This document shows positions 1 to 7,290 of a stretch of DNA of 16,904 bases, piece after piece. The position numbers and the translations under genes were made by a program. Under the pieces are notes generated by a model, which was not told where the DNA came from, made no database searches, and was given only the letters and a program-made list of their open reading frames with translations. Source of the DNA: UPXZ01 sp964345395 (GTDB lineage Bacteria; Bacteroidota; Bacteroidia; Bacteroidales; Paludibacteraceae); contig CAYFRA010000036.1 of assembly GCA_964345395.1 (NCBI GenBank), positions 1 to 16,904 of the forward strand, read 5' to 3'. How positions within the stretch are numbered: position 1 is the stretch's first letter; each line of letters starts with the position of its first letter.

Positions 1-15
1 TCTAATGACTATAGA

Positions 16-246
16 CTATTCAATCTCTTCAAAATCAACATACTCTCCTTCATCATCTTCAAATATTTTCTCTTTGCTTTGTGTAAAATTTGAATTGTTT
101 GTAACAAAATCTTCTCTTTTTTGATTAACCCGTCTTTTGAGTTTCCATTTTAGAAACCGAATACCCAAAAAGCCGAACAAAAACAGCAAAAAGATGATGC
201 CGAAAAAGAAACTGAATATAAATTTAATTAAAAACACAAACTTCAA
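16..246 (-). CDS. Small DUF4834-like membrane protein
   Basis: This is a 76-residue protein of unknown function. Residues about 4-28 form one very hydrophobic helix, followed by a basic stretch (KWKLKRR, from about 33), a polar linker and an acidic tail ending EGEYVDFEEIE. A short N-terminal helix with a tail of the form KIF-x-x-x-EGEYVDFEEI matches what I recall of the Bacteroidales DUF4834 family; this is pattern recognition, not a search. The positive-inside pattern suggests the tail lies in the cytoplasm. The only start codons are TTG at 246, two bases after the metF stop, or GTG at 237; there is no ATG. The close spacing implies co-transcription and perhaps translational coupling with metF. 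The role cannot be stated from the sequence. Confidence 0.7.
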   Translation of the reverse strand: MKFVFLIKFIFSFFFGIIFLLFLFGFLGIRFLKWKLKRRVNQKREDFVTNNSNFTQSKEKIFEDDEGEYVDFEEIE

Positions 247-248
247 TA

Positions 249-1196
249 TTAATAAATTTGCTGAGCAACTCTTCTCACACTATCAGTTGCCATTAAGCTA
301 TAAAAATGAATACTTGGCACCTCATGTGCAACCAAATCTTTTGCTTGCTGCACACACCACTCAACCCCCACTTCAGCAGCTTGTGCATCTGTTTCGCATT
401 TGCGTAATTCTCTTGCCAGCTCTTCGGGAATTTCTGATTTGAAAATTTTTGGCAAAACAGTAAGTTGATTTTTCAAAGTGATTGGTTTCAATCCTGGAAT
501 AATTGGAACTTCGATGCCAGCATTGCGTGCAAGTTTAACAAAGTTGTGGTATTTTTCATTATCAAAAAACATCTGGGTCACTAAATACTGAGCTCCATTT
601 TCAACTTTTTTCTTTGCCCAATAAAGTTCACTCTCCATATTTGGAGTCTCTTCGTGTTTCTCTGGGTAGGTCGCCATTCCATATGAAAAAGGCTGTTCCA
701 AAACCTTCATTTGCGAACCATCTAAGAAAAAACCTTCATTGAATCGGTTCACCTGCTCTTGTAGTTCAGTTGCGTAACTATATCCCGTAGCAACAAAATT
801 TTTATCGTGCTTAGCTTTATCACCCCTCAAAAGTAGCAAGTCATTAATTCCCAAGAATTTCAAATCAATCAACACATATTCAGTCTCTTCTGGCGTAAAG
901 CCACTACATAAAATATGAGGTACAACTGGGATTTTATATCTATTTTGAATGGCTGCAGCTACAGCCACCGTTCCTGGCCGATTTCGAACAGATGTTTTCT
1001 GAAAAACATCGGGTGATATCTCTCTATACACTGTTTCACTGCGATGTGTAGTTATATTGATATATTGAGGATCAAACTCTATTAACTTTTCAATCGTATT
1101 GAAAACTTGTTGAATACCATTCCCCTTCAAAGGTGGTAAAAGTTCAAATGAAAATGCTGTGTTATCACCTCTTGTTATTCTTTCTATTAAATTCAT
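249..1196 (-). CDS. metF: 5,10-methylenetetrahydrofolate reductase
   Basis: This FAD enzyme reduces 5,10-methylenetetrahydrofolate to 5-methyltetrahydrofolate, the methyl donor for methionine synthesis, in the cytoplasm. At 315 residues it is the usual bacterial size for one TIM-barrel domain. Family motifs appear in order: FSFELLPP near residue 15 (the conserved catalytic Glu region), HILCSGFTPEE near 94, LLLLRGD near 120, YPEKHEETPN near 178, and TQMFFDNEKYHNF near 208. The start is ATG at 1196. It is the first gene of a short minus-strand unit with the DUF4834-like gene and is transcribed divergently from argR. A TATCTTTG box lies 28-35 bp upstream. I saw no SAM riboswitch or other leader structure in the 190-bp gap. 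It looks intact and ordinary. Confidence 0.95.
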   Translation of the reverse strand: MNLIERITRGDNTAFSFELLPPLKGNGIQQVFNTIEKLIEFDPQYINITTHRSETVYREISPDVFQKTSVRNRPGTVAVAAAIQNRYKIPVVPHILCSGFTPEETEYVLIDLKFLGINDLLLLRGDKAKHDKNFVATGYSYATELQEQVNRFNEGFFLDGSQMKVLEQPFSYGMATYPEKHEETPNMESELYWAKKKVENGAQYLVTQMFFDNEKYHNFVKLARNAGIEVPIIPGLKPITLKNQLTVLPKIFKSEIPEELARELRKCETDAQAAEVGVEWCVQQAKDLVAHEVPSIHFYSLMATDSVRRVAQQIY

Positions 1197-1223
1197 AATT
1201 AATCAGACTTTCTTTTAATAATG

Positions 1224-1231
1224 CAAAGATA
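1224..1231 (-). promoter_or_regulatory. Candidate -7 promoter box for metF
   Basis: On the minus strand this reads TATCTTTG, an exact match to the Bacteroidota -7 consensus TAnnTTTG. It lies 28 bp from the metF ATG, which would give a short leader. No convincing TTTG -33 element lies 19-21 bp further upstream, so support comes from one box only. Confidence 0.4.
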
Positions 1232-1333
1232 CAAAGATTTAATCTATTTGTAATAAAACATTACTTTTTTAGAATATCAGCTTTTATATTTATTATGCCT
1301 ATTCACTCAGAAAATATGTTTGTTTATTTATAC

Positions 1334-1341
1334 TATTTTTG
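1334..1341 (+). promoter_or_regulatory. Candidate -7 promoter box for argR
   Basis: This reads TATTTTTG, an exact TAnnTTTG match. Transcription would start near 1348, about 40 bp before the start proposed for argR at 1388. A TTTG at 1319-1322 is too close (11 bp) to be a normal -33 element. Confidence 0.4.
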
Positions 1342-1387
1342 TATTTGGTTTTATGCGAATAATCATTTTTACAAAACAAATTGAGAG

Positions 1388-1855
1388 ATATTAAAAACAG
1401 GAAAAGAACGATTAGACATCATATCTGACCTATTGAGATACAATGTCATTGGTAGCCAAGAAGAGTTATTAGAGAAATTACTTGATGAAAACATTCAAAT
1501 AACACAAGCCACGCTATCCCGCGATTTAAGGACATTGAAAGTCTCGAAAACACCTTTATCAAATGGACTGTATAAATATGCACTACCGGCTAAAAGTCAC
1601 ATCATCCCCACTGAATTGAAGCTGCATAATTTTACCACGAATGGAGCCATCATTAGTGCTGAAATGTCTGGAAATTTAACGGTGCTGAAAACGAAACCTG
1701 GTTATGCAAGTGCCATTGCTCTCGATATTGACAATCACAAAGCCGAAGAAATTTTAGGAACAATTGCGGGCGATGACACCATCTTGATTATACCACGTGA
1801 TGGTATTAACAAAGAAAAAATCATTGGAACTATAATGCACATATTTGATAAATAG
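1388..1855 (+). CDS. argR: Arginine repressor ArgR (start codon unusual)
   Basis: ArgR is a hexameric, arginine-sensing transcription factor controlling arginine synthesis and breakdown. The N-terminal winged helix shows GSQEELL and TQATLSRDL, the recognition-helix signature. The C-terminal oligomerisation domain carries GAIISAEMSGN and the arginine-binding GDDT. The first standard start in frame is TTG at 1433, giving 140 residues and cutting away most of helix 1. The frame stays open upstream to a TGA at 1382-1384 and encodes KERLDIISDLL just before GSQEELL, which is typical ArgR sequence. I therefore place the coding start at the ATA at 1388 (155 residues, near normal family length), though no ATG, GTG or TTG exists between 1385 and 1432. 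Either a rare start or a sequence error is involved. The gene stands alone; no arg biosynthesis genes are in the window. Confidence 0.85.
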   Translation: MLKTGKERLDIISDLLRYNVIGSQEELLEKLLDENIQITQATLSRDLRTLKVSKTPLSNGLYKYALPAKSHIIPTELKLHNFTTNGAIISAEMSGNLTVLKTKPGYASAIALDIDNHKAEEILGTIAGDDTILIIPRDGINKEKIIGTIMHIFDK

Positions 1856-1894
1856 CGAATAAGAATAACGAGCAAATAAAAACACCTTGACAAA

Positions 1895-1938
1895 AAAAAT
1901 AGTGCAAACCTTCGATTAAGAAAGTTTGCACTATTTTT
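1895..1938. terminator. Bidirectional terminator between argR and feoAB
   Basis: A perfect 15-bp inverted repeat: AAAAATAGTGCAAAC at 1895-1909 and its exact complement at 1924-1938, separated by a 14-base loop. The plus strand continues with T-rich sequence, and the left side has eight A (1892-1899), which become U on the minus strand. It lies 39 bp after the argR stop and 25 bp after the feoAB stop, so it can serve both convergent genes. Confidence 0.9.
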
Positions 1939-1963
1939 ATTTTATTATTTACCTACTAAAACA

Positions 1964-4288
1964 CTATGGAATAATAAGTTGAGCGATATAAGCAAGCACC
2001 CAAGCTAAAACAAGCGAGTAGCCCAATGCAAAGAATGCCCAACCATAAGAACCAGCTTCATTTTTAATTGCCACAAAGGTTGCCACACAGGGGAAATAAA
2101 TCAGCACAAAAATCATCAAACCTATTGCCACGCCCGGTCTGAATATTTTAGTACCATCCTCCCATTTTGCTTCTTGGAGTTTTTGTGTGAGCCTTGTAGT
2201 GTCTTCATCATCGGGGTCGCCTGCATAAATCACACCCAAAGTACTCACTACAATCTCTTTGGCAGCTACACCAGAAAGAAGTGCGATACTAATTTTCCAA
2301 TCATAACCCAAAGGTTTAAGCACCGGCTCAACAGCTTTTCCCATCTGCCCCAAATAGGAGTTTTCGATTTGCTCTGTGTAGGCTTCACCCATCAACTCCT
2401 CTGCACCTGCAGGACGTGGATAATAACCTAAGAACCAGATAACTATGGAGGCAACAAGAATAATGGTACCCATTTTTCTCACATATTGCTGAGCTTTGTG
2501 CCATGTATGCAGCCAAATGGCTCTACCTGTAGGAAATCGGAATGGAGGTAATTCCATCACAAAAGGTACTTGTTCTTTTTTAAATATAAATGCTTTGAAT
2601 AGCAAAGCAACTATTATAGCCAAAAGAATACCAAACATATATATACCAAAGAGTGCTAAACCTGCATATTGTGGAAAGAAAGCACCAGCAATCAACAGAT
2701 ATACTGGCAAACGAGCACTACACGACATCAAAGGATTGATCAAGATAGTTATCAAGCGGCTGCTTCTATCCTCAATGGTTCGTGTAGCCATAATGGCAGG
2801 CACATTGCAACCAAAACCCATAATAAGCGGAACAAATGATTTGCCATGTAAACCAATTTTATTCATCAGTTTATCCATAATAAATGCTGCACGCGACATG
2901 TATCCCGTATCTTCCATCAATGAGATGAAGAAATAGAGAATTAATATATTGGGCAAAAACACAATTACCTCGCCTACTCCACCAAAAACACCTTCGACCA
3001 AAAGAGCTTTCAGAGGCCCAGCTTGCATCCTCGAACCAACCACTTCTCGCAACCAGTCCACGCCATTTTCAATCCACTCCATCGGATACTCACCCAAAGT
3101 AAAAGTAGCTTGAAACATGATATAAAGAAATAGGATAAAAATAGGATAGCCCCAAATTTTATGAATAAATATATTGTCGAGTTTGTCTGTCAAAGTGAGC
3201 TTTTCTGGATTTTTATTTTCAGTATAAGTGCGTTTCAACGCCCCTGCTATAAAACCATATTTGGCATCGCTAATAGCGGTTTCCACATCAATTTTCAAAT
3301 GCGACTCGATGCGTTTCACCTCTTCATCTCTCAAACTGATAATCTCCTCTCCATTCTCTTCTTGAAGAATCAGATTGACAATCTCAGGATCGTTCTCTAA
3401 GAGTTTGATAGACAAATATCGAAAAGAATATTTTACTTGCAAATGATGATTTTCTGCAACCATTTTATCTCGCAATCGCACGATACTCTTTTCTAAAGGC
3501 TTGCCATAATTGATGTGGATGTGGCGAGATTTTCCTTTATTGAGTTCCGATACAGATTTTATATAATCAACAGCAGAGCTCTTCACATCATGTTTATGTT
3601 CAATTTTCGCTTTATGCAGATATTCATCTAGAATTTCATCATCTTTGGCTTTATCGTGCAAAATACCCGCTTCTCCTAANNNNNNNNNNNNNNNNNNNNN
3701 NNNNNNNNNNNNNNNNNNNNNNNNNNNNNNNNNNNNNNNNNNNNNNNNNNNNNNNNNNNNNNNNNNNNNNNNNNNNNNNGGCGAATAGGCTGTCAGAGAA
3801 TAAGTACCGGGCAAGTCAACCAATTTAAAAGTATATCCGTCTTGCTTAAACACACCCTCTTTCAAATCAATTGTTATGCCCGCATAATTACCAACGTGCT
3901 CCTTACTTCCAGATGCTATATTAAATAGGGTTGTTTTACCACTATTGGGGTTTCCTACTAAAGCTACTTTAATCTCTTTTCGCCTTTCTAAAGCTATTCG
4001 GCGGTGCTCCTCTTCAACAATAGTTTCGACACCATTGTCTGGATGAAGAATATTCAATGCTTGACGCTCACTCACAACCTCTATCAATTCAGCTTCACTG
4101 CGACGCAAAGAGACCTCATAACCCATTACACGATATTTTACAGGATCTGATAAAGGTGCTTCTTGCATTGATTTGACTACTTTACCTTTCACAAAACCCA
4201 TTTCAATAATTCGTTTTCTGAATCCTCCGTGTCCAGAAACTTTAACTATCGTTGCCGATTCTCCCCTGCTAAGTTCCGATAACTTCAT
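1964..4288 (-). CDS. feoB: Ferrous iron transporter, fused FeoA-FeoB
   Basis: This is the inner-membrane Fe(II) importer coupled to a G domain. Residues 1-75 are a FeoA-like SH3 domain (KLSELSRGE, GFRKRIIEMG), fused to FeoB as is common in Bacteroidales. The G domain shows G1 GNPNSGKTT at 112-120, the G2 Thr in YAGITID, and G3 DLPGTYSL at 158-165. Position 170 onward is replaced by 100 N, so the G4 NxxD and G5 motifs are not visible. After the gap come a charged stretch, RHIHINYGKPLEKSI, and the membrane domain with two Gate regions (GFGCNVPAIMATRTIED; INPLMSCSARLPVYLLIAGAFF) and a late conserved Cys (YFPCVATF). The start is ATG at 4288. It appears to be a stand-alone transcript with its own upstream box and operator-like palindrome. 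Both flanks share the frame across the N run, but the 34 placeholder residues are too few for a full G domain. Confidence 0.93.
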   Translation of the reverse strand: MKLSELSRGESATIVKVSGHGGFRKRIIEMGFVKGKVVKSMQEAPLSDPVKYRVMGYEVSLRRSEAELIEVVSERQALNILHPDNGVETIVEEEHRRIALERRKEIKVALVGNPNSGKTTLFNIASGSKEHVGNYAGITIDLKEGVFKQDGYTFKLVDLPGTYSLTAYSXXXXXXXXXXXXXXXXXXXXXXXXXXXXXXXXXXLGEAGILHDKAKDDEILDEYLHKAKIEHKHDVKSSAVDYIKSVSELNKGKSRHIHINYGKPLEKSIVRLRDKMVAENHHLQVKYSFRYLSIKLLENDPEIVNLILQEENGEEIISLRDEEVKRIESHLKIDVETAISDAKYGFIAGALKRTYTENKNPEKLTLTDKLDNIFIHKIWGYPIFILFLYIMFQATFTLGEYPMEWIENGVDWLREVVGSRMQAGPLKALLVEGVFGGVGEVIVFLPNILILYFFISLMEDTGYMSRAAFIMDKLMNKIGLHGKSFVPLIMGFGCNVPAIMATRTIEDRSSRLITILINPLMSCSARLPVYLLIAGAFFPQYAGLALFGIYMFGILLAIIVALLFKAFIFKKEQVPFVMELPPFRFPTGRAIWLHTWHKAQQYVRKMGTIILVASIVIWFLGYYPRPAGAEELMGEAYTEQIENSYLGQMGKAVEPVLKPLGYDWKISIALLSGVAAKEIVVSTLGVIYAGDPDDEDTTRLTQKLQEAKWEDGTKIFRPGVAIGLMIFVLIYFPCVATFVAIKNEAGSYGWAFFALGYSLVLAWVLAYIAQLIIP
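3680..3779. other. Assembly gap (100 N) inside feoB
   Basis: Exactly 100 undetermined bases fall in the FeoB G domain, after the G3 motif. The round number is typical of a scaffolding placeholder. In E. coli FeoB, as I recall it, about 65 residues separate G3 from the G4 NxxD motif, so the true missing stretch should be longer than 100 bases. Confidence 0.98.
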
Positions 4289-4345
4289 TTTATATACAAA
4301 GTTTAATTAAAAAAAAATCTTATCTCATCCTAAAACAAGAATTGA

Positions 4346-4353
4346 CAAAGATA
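4346..4353 (-). promoter_or_regulatory. Candidate -7 promoter box for feoAB
   Basis: The minus strand reads TATCTTTG, an exact TAnnTTTG match, 57 bp upstream of the feoAB ATG. A TTTG on the same strand at 4381-4378 is 24 bp further upstream, longer than the usual spacing, so the -33 element is doubtful. Confidence 0.4.
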
Positions 4354-4358
4354 ACTAA

Positions 4359-4373
4359 TTAGATTGATTCTAA
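4359..4373. promoter_or_regulatory. Operator-like palindrome upstream of feoAB
   Basis: TTAGA-TTGAT-TCTAA forms a 5-5-5 inverted repeat just upstream of the candidate feoAB -7 box and before the next TTTG. Its position would suit a metal-responsive repressor of the Fur or DtxR type, the usual regulators of feo genes. The sequence does not clearly match a Fur box consensus, so which regulator (if any) binds is unknown. Confidence 0.3.
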
Positions 4374-4499
4374 ATAACAAATTGCATCAAATTGTAAATA
4401 GTTTTGTAATTCAAGACTCATTTATCCTTTTACAACATATTTGTACAATAAGATTTGAAATAAAAAGAGTTAGAAAATAGAAAACAATAGTCTGCAATA

Positions 4500-4530
4500 T
4501 TTCGTATTCCCAATATTTTTCGTATATTTG
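4500..4530 (+). promoter_or_regulatory. Candidate gyrB promoter
   Basis: TATATTTG at 4523-4530 matches the Bacteroidota -7 consensus TAnnTTTG. A weak -33-like TTTC at 4500-4503 lies 19 bp upstream. Transcription would start near 4537, giving a leader of about 70 nt. The promoter overlaps an imperfect direct repeat, CAATATTTCGTAT (4495-4507) and CAATATTTTTCGTAT (4511-4525). Confidence 0.5.
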
Positions 4531-4607
4531 TATGTTTTTTGCCTATGCAACGAAACTTTGGTTTTATAACACTAAAATAGAAAATTTGATTGTAATTATT
4601 TAGAAAT

Positions 4608-6575
4608 ATGACTCAAGAAGAGAAAAATTTAGCGGGAGCACAATATGGTGCTGAGAGCATTCAAGTGCTTGAAGGATTGGAGGCGGTAAGAAAACGTCCA
4701 GCGATGTATATTGGTGATGTCGGTATAAAAGGTTTACACCATTTGGTTTATGAGGTTGTTGACAACTCAATTGACGAAGCTCTTGCTGGCTATTGTAATG
4801 AAATTAAAGTTATCATAAACAAAAATAACTCTATTACAGTAACTGACAATGGACGTGGTATTCCGGTAGAATACCATGAAAAAGAGAAAAAATCTGCCCT
4901 TGAAGTTGTTATGACTGTGCTACACGCAGGAGGTAAATTTGACAAAGGAAGTTACAAAGTTTCTGGTGGTTTGCACGGCGTTGGTGTTTCTTGCGTTAAT
5001 GCTTTATCATCATCATTGCAAGTTGAGATTGCACGTGAAAACAAACTATACAAGCAAGAATATTCTAAAGGTAAACCACTTACAGAGGTTGAAAATATTG
5101 GTGAAACACAAAACCAAGGAACGAAAGTAACATTTTTACCTGACGAATCTATTTTTATTGAAACCGTTTACAAATATGATATTTTAGCCAATCGATTACG
5201 TGAGCTGGCATACCTCAATGCAGGTATTACCTTAATACTAATCGATGAACGCACTCAAGATGACGAAGGAAACTTCAAATCTGAAACTTTCTTTTCAAAA
5301 GAAGGATTGAAGGAATTTGTAGAGTATATCGATGAAAGCCGAGAGCCTTTGATTGATAATGTAATTCATATTTCGACAGAGAAAAACGACACTCCTGTCG
5401 AGATAGCAATGATTTACAACACATCATATAATGAAAATATCCACTCCTATGTAAACAACATCAACACCATAGAGGGAGGAACACATTTAGCTGGTTTTCG
5501 TCGTGGATTGACTCGCACACTTAAAAAATACGCTGAAGACAACAAACTACTTGATAAATTAGAGAAAGCCAAAATTGAAATCAGCGGTGACGACTTCCGT
5601 GAAGGTATGACTGCGGTTATTTCTATCAAAGTAGCAGAACCTCAATTTGAAGGACAAACCAAAACCAAATTAGGTAACAGCGAGGTGATGGGTTCGGTAG
5701 ATATGGCTGTTAGTGAAGCACTTAGCAACTACTTAGAAGAAAATCCAAAAGATGCACGCATCATTGTGGATAAAGTAGTATTGGCTGCAACAGCTCGTCA
5801 TGCTGCTCGCAAAGCAAGAGAGATGGTGCAACGAAAATCACCGCTTTCAGGAGGTGGGCTACCTGGCAAATTAGCTGACTGTTCAAGTAAAGACCCCGAT
5901 ATGTGTGAATTGTTCCTTGTCGAGGGTGACTCAGCTGGCGGTACTGCAAAACAAGGTCGTAGTCGTGAGTTTCAAGCTATACTTCCTCTTCGTGGAAAAA
6001 TCCTAAACGTAGAGAAAGCGATGCAGCACAAAGTGTTGGAGAGTGAGGAGATTAAGAATATATATACGGCTCTTGGAGTAACTATCGGAACAGAAGAAGA
6101 TAGCAAAGCACTCAATTTAAGCAAATTGCGTTATAAAAAAATCATCATTATGACTGATGCCGACGTGGACGGTAGCCACATTGCTACATTGTTGATGACA
6201 TTCTTCTTTCGCCATATGAAAGAGATAATTGAAAATGGTTATCTCTACATTGCTACACCCCCACTCTATCTGATGAAAAAAGGTAAATATGAAGAGTATT
6301 GCTGGAACGAGAAACAGCGTGAAGCCTTTATTCAAAAAGTTGGAAATGGTTCTGAAGCGGGAATTAACATACAACGCTATAAGGGTTTGGGTGAGATGAG
6401 CGACCAACGACTTTGGGATACGACTATGAACCCTGACAATCGCACACTACGCCAAGTTACTATTGAGAATGCAGCATCAGCAGACCACGTATTTTCAATG
6501 TTAATGGGTGATGATGTAGCGCCACGTCGCCAGTTTATTGAAGATAATGCCACCTATGCCAACATTGATGCATAG
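4608..6575 (+). CDS. gyrB: DNA gyrase subunit B
   Basis: This is the ATPase subunit of the GyrA2GyrB2 type II topoisomerase that introduces negative supercoils. The 655 residues are in the short class normal for Bacteroidota; it lacks the long C-terminal insertion of E. coli GyrB (804 aa). The GHKL ATPase domain shows EVVDNSIDEA at 49-58, DNGRGIPV at 80-87 and GGLHGVGVS at 120-128. The transducer domain follows. The TOPRIM domain begins with EGDSAGGTAKQGR near 438 and has the metal-binding DADVDGSHI near 517. The C terminus contains QRYKGLGEM and ends TYANIDA. GyrB rather than ParE is favoured by these motifs and the overall similarity, though gyrA is not in the window to confirm. The start is ATG at 4608. 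Monocistronic: its own promoter upstream and a strong terminator downstream. Confidence 0.95.
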   Translation: MTQEEKNLAGAQYGAESIQVLEGLEAVRKRPAMYIGDVGIKGLHHLVYEVVDNSIDEALAGYCNEIKVIINKNNSITVTDNGRGIPVEYHEKEKKSALEVVMTVLHAGGKFDKGSYKVSGGLHGVGVSCVNALSSSLQVEIARENKLYKQEYSKGKPLTEVENIGETQNQGTKVTFLPDESIFIETVYKYDILANRLRELAYLNAGITLILIDERTQDDEGNFKSETFFSKEGLKEFVEYIDESREPLIDNVIHISTEKNDTPVEIAMIYNTSYNENIHSYVNNINTIEGGTHLAGFRRGLTRTLKKYAEDNKLLDKLEKAKIEISGDDFREGMTAVISIKVAEPQFEGQTKTKLGNSEVMGSVDMAVSEALSNYLEENPKDARIIVDKVVLAATARHAARKAREMVQRKSPLSGGGLPGKLADCSSKDPDMCELFLVEGDSAGGTAKQGRSREFQAILPLRGKILNVEKAMQHKVLESEEIKNIYTALGVTIGTEEDSKALNLSKLRYKKIIIMTDADVDGSHIATLLMTFFFRHMKEIIENGYLYIATPPLYLMKKGKYEEYCWNEKQREAFIQKVGNGSEAGINIQRYKGLGEMSDQRLWDTTMNPDNRTLRQVTIENAASADHVFSMLMGDDVAPRRQFIEDNATYANIDA

Positions 6576-6610
6576 AGAATAGTAAGATTGAATCAATTAT
6601 AAAAAGAGAT

Positions 6611-6653
6611 AAAATTGGACATTCATCATATATGGATGTTCAATTTTCTTTTT
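6611..6653 (+). terminator. Rho-independent terminator after gyrB
   Basis: A 16-bp stem pairs 6611-6626 with 6632-6647 around a 5-base loop (CATAT), with two G-T wobbles and otherwise full complementarity. CTTTTT follows at once. It lies 36 bp after the gyrB stop and 62 bp before the next gene, so it should isolate gyrB from the LOG-family gene. Confidence 0.85.
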
Positions 6654-6714
6654 AAAGCCGTTTATTTATACTACAAACAGCTTGTTGTCGTTTTATATGA
6701 AATAAAAACATCAA

Positions 6715-7281
6715 ATGGAAAATCAAGTCCAACCAAAACCATCCAAATCAATCTGTGTTTTCTGCTCGTCAAGCAATCGAGTCAGCAACTCTTTCAAAGA
6801 GCAAGCCTATCAATTAGGAGAGTTGATTGCAAAGAGAGGTTATGCTTTGGTATATGGTGGTGCTACAGGTGGACTTATGAGTGCCGTATCTGAAGGAGCT
6901 GCAAATTGGGGAGGTGAAATAATTGGTGTAATCTCCACACCTATTATCCAAATGGGAAGAGAGAGCACACTACCTACAAAGATGATTAAAACAGTCAATA
7001 TGGCTGAACGAAAAACCAAACTCAAAGAGCTATCAGATGTTTTTGTGGTTTTGCCCGGTGCTTTTGGCACTTTGGATGAAATGTTTGACGTTGTAGCTGC
7101 ATCATCAGTAGGCGAGCACAATAAAGCACTAATTTGCATCAACTTAGATGCTTATTACAACCCACTACAGGCAATGATTGAACAGATGCAAAAAGAGAAT
7201 CTTTTGCCTGAAATTGAAAAAACAAAACTCTATTTTGTTGAAAACATAGCGGATTGTATGCAATTAATTGAAAATATTTAA
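6715..7281 (+). CDS. LOG family protein (nucleotide 5'-monophosphate phosphoribohydrolase-like)
   Basis: This 188-residue Rossmann-fold protein belongs to the LOG (Lonely Guy) family, several members of which cleave cytokinin riboside 5'-monophosphates or ordinary nucleoside monophosphates into base and ribose 5-phosphate. Visible motifs are CVFCSSSN at 14-21, YGGATGGLMSAV at 47-58, AERK at 97-100 and PGAFGTLDE at 114-122. The last is the family's PGGxGTxxE motif with the second Gly changed to Ala; the Glu is kept. The start is ATG at 6715. It is the first of three tightly spaced plus-strand genes (9 nt to the GH16-like gene), yet I see no functional link to the glycan genes downstream. No promoter box was found in the 139-bp gap upstream. 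The true substrate cannot be told from sequence. Confidence 0.88.
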   Translation: MENQVQPKPSKSICVFCSSSNRVSNSFKEQAYQLGELIAKRGYALVYGGATGGLMSAVSEGAANWGGEIIGVISTPIIQMGRESTLPTKMIKTVNMAERKTKLKELSDVFVVLPGAFGTLDEMFDVVAASSVGEHNKALICINLDAYYNPLQAMIEQMQKENLLPEIEKTKLYFVENIADCMQLIENI

Positions 7282-7290
7282 TTATTGAAT

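Larger units (their letters stand above)
4289..4607. other. 319-bp divergent feoAB/gyrB control region
   Basis: This gene-less, very AT-rich stretch separates divergent feoAB and gyrB. I find no open frame of note and no RNA gene. It holds a -7 box and a palindrome on the feoAB side, and a -7 box overlapped by an imperfect direct repeat on the gyrB side, each listed separately. The middle, about 4382-4490, shows nothing I can identify. Confidence 0.7.

Noticed and set aside
1351..1372. Possible ARG box (GAATAATCATT-like) upstream of argR
   Set aside because: It matches only about half of the known ARG box, and the spacing of the two halves is wrong.
1197..1387. SAM or other riboswitch ahead of metF
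   Set aside because: The gap is short and AT-rich and shows no GC stems or conserved junction sequences; the metF leader predicted from the -7 box is only about 20 nt.
2496..2936. 146-residue plus-strand open frame opposite feoB
   Set aside because: Antisense to the conserved membrane domain of FeoB and without any coding signature of its own.
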